Part shown: in pieces, positions 60,045 through 64,000 of the stretch
Layout of the letters: every line of letters begins with the position of its first letter
Numbering within the stretch: the first letter of the stretch is position 1
NCBI GenBank assembly: GCA_963082975.1
Contig: OY720347.1
Span: 13,126,225 to 13,190,224 of the forward strand
Length of the DNA: 64,000 nt
Direction of reading: 5' to 3'
From: Labia minor
Lineage: Eukaryota > Arthropoda > Insecta > Dermaptera > Spongiphoridae
Translations under genes and position numbers: made by a program
Notes under the pieces: model-generated
The model's database searches: none
What the model saw: the letters and a program-made list of their open reading frames with translations, nothing else
What the model was told of the DNA's origin: nothing

Positions 60045-60786
60045 TGTCTGTAAGCAAATTTACTCAAAAACTAATCAAGCCAGGACTTCGAAATTTGGTA
60101 CACCGATATTATTCACAGTTTGTAGATTTCTATCAAAATTTCGTCAAAATCGGTTAACCGGAAGTGGTACTTTACCTACACTGGTTGCGTTTACCTTTCA
60201 AGTAAAGTACCAGTTTGCTTCGAGATATTTGCTTCATATTTTGTATATAGATTTACAAATATGAAAAAAATTGAGATACCAAATTTCATCATGATCTGAC
60301 TACCGGAAGTGACATTTTACCTATACAAGTAGTGTTTCTTTTTTACCGACCGACGATAGTAAGGGAGGTATTGTTTTCACACCAAATTTCACCTATGGAT
60401 ATTTTTAGGTACATATCTCCACGAATCATGCATTTTCTTAACAGAAAAAAGTATTTTTAGCATGATGTCTGTCCGTCCGTCCGTCCGTCCGTCCGTATAG
60501 ATGTGTACAGCCTTAACAGCTCAACGGATTTTGATGAAATTTGGTATATTTACTTAATACATCAATAGGATGAATTGATCAACTTTTGGTGCAAATCCGG
60601 AAACCGGAAGTGCTAGTATTGCCGATCGAAGAGAGGAAGTGAAGGGTTATTTTCATATCAAATTTCACGTGTTATGCACTTTGTATTGGTTTTATCCTCG
60701 AGAAAAATCATCTTCATTAGTTTTTTCTTAATTTAAAATTATATGACGTCACCCAGCACTTCATGACGTCACAGCCAGCCCTTATA

Positions 60787-61356
60787 TTAGGTCGAGTCAT
60801 AAATAACTTCCGTTTGTTATTCATACATTTATTTTTCGATAACATAAAAACAAATAAAAATTAATCTAAAATGTATTCTAACAGTTGATTGGGATGTATT
60901 GAGCTTCTGTGATAACTCTCTAGTTGACTGGCGTGGATTTTCTTCCAAAACTGACTTCAAAACATCGTCATCAAAGTCAGAAGGACGACCCATCCTTGGC
61001 TCGTCTTTTAAGGTCATGTCTCCAGAACGGAATTTTACAAACCAATTTCTTACTGCCCGATCAGTTATCACTCCTTCACCATATACACTGCAAAGTTTTC
61101 GAGCCGTTGCTGTAGCACTATTGCCTTGTTTAAATTCCCAAAGCATAAAGATAAAGTGTATTTTTTGATTATCCATTTTAAAGATATAAATAAAAAAATA
61201 TTTACGTGCGCACCGAAACGAGGTTGTCTAGAGACTGACCAGTTTATACTTGCTAAGCGAAAACAAAAATCCCTTATCAAGGGGAATCTCATTGTGTACA
61301 AACAATACCAAAAGAAGCACACTACTTAGGCGGAAGTTATTTATGACTCGACCTAA
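60787..61356 (-). mobile_element. mauritiana-type mariner, 3' half deleted
   Basis: The ends TTAGGTCGAGTCATAAATAA and the inverse have a TA duplication on each side. It is 570 bp. The minus strand encodes only the N-terminal DNA-binding part of the transposase. Confidence 0.92.
60829..61176 (-). pseudogene. Mariner transposase N-terminal domain
   Basis: A 115-residue frame: MDNQKIHFIFMLWEFKQGN, the first helix-turn-helix through VYGEGVITDRAVRNWFVKFR, the linker DEPRMGRPSDFDDD and the second HTH (RQSTRELSQKLNTSQSTVRI). The reading then leaves the family and stops; the catalytic domain is absent. The intact DNA-binding module could in principle bind mariner ends if expressed. Confidence 0.88.
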
Positions 61357-62022
61357 TATATTATAAATAAAATAAAATTAATATCTGTTTTTTTTTACAT
61401 TTAAAATATCAGTTAACCGGAAGTAGCACTTTATTCTCTCTCTCTCTATATATATATATATAAATGTTACCAAATTTGACACCAATAAACTAATACGAAC
61501 TGGCTCTTTATCAATACCAAGTTTACACATTCTAAATATTCATTCACAACTCTTTATTCCTATTTTATGCGGGAAAGTCTAGGGGAGGACACTCCCGCTT
61601 ATTTCCCTCTAAACTGACCGTAAAAATAAAGATATATGTTTGATAGTTTTTCAAATGATTAAAAATTGTATAAAACTGCTATATATAGAATTTCAGCTTG
61701 ATAGAATCTGATACTGAAAGTATCGCAATTAATTTTAAAATTAAATTAAATTAATTGCAAAACACTCGCCAACACGTGACGTGGAGCCATCAACAAAGAG
61801 CCAAACACGCGCTTGTTTAATAAATATTAATTTTAATTTATAATTAATTTAATTTAATTTAAATAAAATATATGTTATTTAATCCTATTCAAACTGCGAG
61901 ATAGCCGAATGGAGACACTTCAGCTTATTTTTAAATGGATTAGAAATGAAATTAATATAAAATTATAACGATATTTATTTATAATAGTATAATTTATATA
62001 AAATAAACATTGAATCATTTTT

Positions 62023-62088
62023 ACCGACCGACGATAGTAAGGGAGGTATTGTTTTCATACCAAATTTCACATGTGGAGATTTTTACAT
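62023..62088 (+). repeat. Family A element, 5' stub
   Basis: Starts ACCGACCGACGATAG and stops after about 66 bp at GATTTTTACATA, where it joins the inverted F-box exon copy. Confidence 0.85.
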
Positions 62089-62091
62089 AAT

Positions 62092-62204
62092 ATAAATCTC
62101 TTCCACTGGATATCTAGTTTTAGCAATTTTTGTAATTGCATAGAGACATTTTCCTTGTAATATAAGTTTATAATCAATATTTTGATTTAAAATAAACCGA
62201 TTAC
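62092..62204 (-). pseudogene. Inverted copy of F-box gene exon 8 (first 113 bp)
   Basis: Reverse complement of 56641-56753 with one visible substitution. Together with the intron flank (62205-62316, inverse of 56529-56640) it aligns without gaps over 225 bp. It lacks the rest of exon 8 and exon 9, so it is a dead exon copy. Confidence 0.95.
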
Positions 62205-62316
62205 CTAAAATAGATTATTATTATTAATAATATTTTCTAATATATGGATATTAAATTGTTTAATTATGATAATAAATTCATATTTTTATTTATAGCTTAA
62301 GTTTTTATATACATAT

Positions 62317-62793
62317 ACGGGGTGTGTCTTAAAAAGTTCGGTGAATGGTATGATAAAAACACATTAAAAAGAGAATGTTAATTGTAAATACCTTTATTAA
62401 CCTTCAAAATACTCTCCACTAGCCACAACCCACTTCTGACAACGTTCGTATAACGCTTGAAAACTGTTGGAGAAGTCTTGATGTGGAATCGTTCTCAGAG
62501 TAGCCGTCACAACGTTCACAAGCAGGACTCCAGAAAACACAGCTTACTGTGTCTTTGCTAATACCCAATTCTTGGCTATTATTCACAGAGCCAATCGCAC
62601 GTTCAGTGTTTTCTGGTGACCTGCTTGTGGATTGCTGGCCTGAGCGTTGTGACGGCTTCTCTGGGAACGATTTCCCATCAAGACTTCTCCAACAGTTTTC
62701 AAGCGTTATACGAACATTATCAGAAGTGGGTTGTGGCTAGTGGAGAGTATTTTGAAAGTTAATAAAGGTATTTACAATTAATATTCTCTTTTT
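62317..62793. mobile_element. Mariner-derived fold-back element (inverted duplicate)
   Basis: Inverse of 56051-56528: starts ACGGGGTGTGTCTTAAAAAG and ends AATATTCTCTTT, where family A begins, just as in the source locus. Each arm encodes the YERCQKWVVASGEYFE-type mariner C-terminus. Confidence 0.9.
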
Positions 62794-63414
62794 ACCGACC
62801 GACGATAGTAAAGGAGGTATTGTTTTCACACCAAATTTCAAATGTGGAGATGTTTACATATCTCCACGATCATGCATTTTCTTAACAGAAAAAAGTATTT
62901 TTAGCATGATGTCCGTCCGTCCGTCTGTCCGTCTGTCTGTATAGATGTGTACAGCCTGAACAGCTCAACCGATTTTGATGAAATTTGGTATATTTACTTA
63001 ATGCATCAGTGGGATGAATTGATCAACTTTTGTTGGTGGTAGTATTAGCGATCGACGATAGGAAGGGAAGGGTTATTTTCACACCAAATTTCACATGAGG
63101 AGATTTTTTTATATATCACCACGAATCATGCACTTTGTATTGGTTTTATCCTCGGGAAAATCATATTTATTAGTTTTTTCTTGATTTAAAATTATATGAC
63201 GTCATCCAGCCATTCATGACGTCACAGCCTGGTCTTGCTTATATATTATAAAAAAAATAAAATTAAAAATGTTTATATTTATTATTTATGTATCCATATC
63301 TATTTTTTATTACATTAATAGATATATTAAAATTATTTGAAATTGTTTCTGTAACTGGAAATTAATTTACTTCAAACCGTCGGTCGGTTCGGACCTGGCC
63401 ACAGGTCAACTTAT
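62794..63414 (+). repeat. Family A Helentron-like element, full length
   Basis: The 5' end is ACCGACCGACG (62794-62804). The exact inverse is at 63378-63388, the stem-loop ACCTG-GCCA-CAGGT at 63393-63406, and the 3' end CAACTTAT at 63414. It has no Transib insertion. Its first about 60-100 bp match the 56-kb copy in detail; the rest is closer to the 29161-29757 copy. Confidence 0.92.
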
Positions 63415-63858
63415 TTAAGTTTATTTAAGAATACTTTATTTATAAATAATTATTATCAATGTCCTTCTATGAATAACCTGACCTTTAAAATTTAGTCTCA
63501 TTTATTTATTTTGTATTTTATTATTATTACCATAAAATATTAGGAGAATATTTAATAAAATAATTAACTGGTAGAAAATTAGCCAGCAATTTGAACTAAA
63601 TAAAATGTTAAGATTATTAATTAAAAAAATAAATAAATAAATAAATTATTGATGATTATGTATTCAATCAGACAACAGGGTGTGCATTGAGTCAAATAAT
63701 TATAGATTTTATACCTATTTTCTCGCATATATCACCTTTAAATTATCTGAAATAGATTCTTGAAAATTTAAAATGTAATGTAATTTTAAAATGCACGATC
63801 ATATTTATTTTACTTTATTTTTTATAAAATGATATATATTTGTATTAATGTTATGTAA
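63415..63858. other. AT-rich intergenic DNA
   Basis: No supported feature. Confidence 0.5.
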
Positions 63859-64000
63859 AGGGCGCCATTCGGTGTGTGGGTAGCGAACCTGCCTCACATT
63901 CACATGGTCTTGGTTCAAGTCCCGGGCCTGGAAAGGGAATTTCCCTTGCTGGGGTCTATGGGACGGTGTCAACCCAGCCTCCTGGAACAACATTGGGGAA
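63859..64000 (+). repeat. tRNA-derived SINE (cut by window edge)
   Basis: GC-rich segment with a B-box-like GGTTCAAGTCC (63912-63922), followed by CGGGCC, and an A-box-like GTGGGTAGCGAAC about 35 bp upstream. The spacing fits a Pol III tRNA-type promoter, but there is no proper tRNA fold. The body continues (CCCAGCCTCCTGGAACAACA) to the edge. Confidence 0.55.

Larger units (their letters stand above)
60345..61403 (+). repeat. Family A element split by a mariner, 3' end lost
   Basis: The 5' end is ACCGACCGACGATAG. The GTCC core (about 60473-60495) and TGACGTCA motifs are present. After the mariner, only about 45 bp of A remain (to ATATCTG) before family C resumes; the A stem-loop and 3' terminus are missing. 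Confidence 0.85.
59779..61602 (+). repeat. Family C Helentron-like element, split by family A
   Basis: The 5' end is ACTTTCCCGC. The exact inverse GCGGGAAAGT is at 61569-61578, followed by the stem-loop GGGAG-GACA-CTCCC and the 3' end GCTTAT. The core has a long GTAT repeat and AAATTTGGTACACC. A family A element lies at 60345-61403. Confidence 0.88.
59489..61928 (+). repeat. Family B element split by a family C element
   Basis: The B parts are 59489-59778 and 61603-61928. Rejoining the flanks restores the usual B order (CATTTTTT then TCCCTCTAAACTGACCGTAA) seen uninterrupted at about 58317-58345. The insertion point is in the T-run. Confidence 0.88.

Noticed and set aside
59764..60264. Long open frames on both strands (repeated MYVC or THIHT units)
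   Set aside because: They are translations of the GTAT microsatellite in the family C core.
62549..62740. 63-codon plus-strand frame in the 62-kb fold-back element
   Set aside because: It runs out of frame across the mariner C-terminal remnant; the meaningful reading is YERCQKWVVASGEYFE in another frame.
1..64000. CRISPR arrays, operons, tRNA or rRNA genes, LTR retrotransposons, viral genes
   Set aside because: None was found. The regular tetranucleotide repeats are microsatellites inside transposons, and the only tRNA-like sequence is the SINE at the right edge.

Overview
The window is very AT-rich eukaryotic nuclear DNA, most likely from an arthropod. The reasons are a spliced animal F-box gene with GT-AG introns (one GC-AG), many mariner, hAT-type and non-LTR relics, and the absence of bacterial-style gene packing. 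I cannot name the species. Most of the 64 kb is non-coding, and almost every recognisable segment is a transposable-element relic.

Two spliced host genes can be supported. (1) An FBXO11-type F-box protein lies on the + strand at 40082-57045. It has nine exons with consistent phases and encodes 722 residues: an F-box, a right-handed beta-helix region and a C-terminal UBR-type zinc finger. It is a substrate-recognition subunit of an SCF (Cullin-1) ubiquitin ligase. (2) A gene of unknown function lies on the - strand, with its last three exons at 18127-19821. Its final exon encodes a Gly/Asn/Asp/Arg-rich tail, and its 5' exons were not found.

Layout. 1-18 kb: hAT-like MITEs with 8-bp target duplications, three deleted mariners or TIR elements, two non-LTR fragments, and the first copies of interspersed family B. 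18-20 kb: the unknown - strand gene. 20-40 kb: a pogo/Tigger-like MITE holding a B element, two more deleted mariners, many A and B elements, two diverged copies of a non-coding segment, and a few GC-richer patches that may be exons or regulatory DNA. 40-57 kb: the F-box gene. Its introns hold a LINE 3' end, mariner-derived fold-back elements, an unclassified TIR element, a mariner with plant-type motifs, a rosa-like mariner and a Transib-like transposon. 57-64 kb: stacked A, B and C elements nested four deep, an inverted copy of the penultimate F-box exon with its flank, and a tRNA-like SINE at the right edge.

The clearest pattern is that interspersed families A, B and C share one architecture. 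Each has a 10-11 bp 5' end starting AC, an inverted copy of it about 25 bp from the 3' end, a short stem-loop, the 3' end CTTAT, and a microsatellite core. They insert into T-tracts without a visible target duplication. This is the layout known for Helentron-derived HINE/DINE-1 elements. Nesting gives relative ages: B before C before A before mariner in one stack, and fold-back before A before Transib in another.
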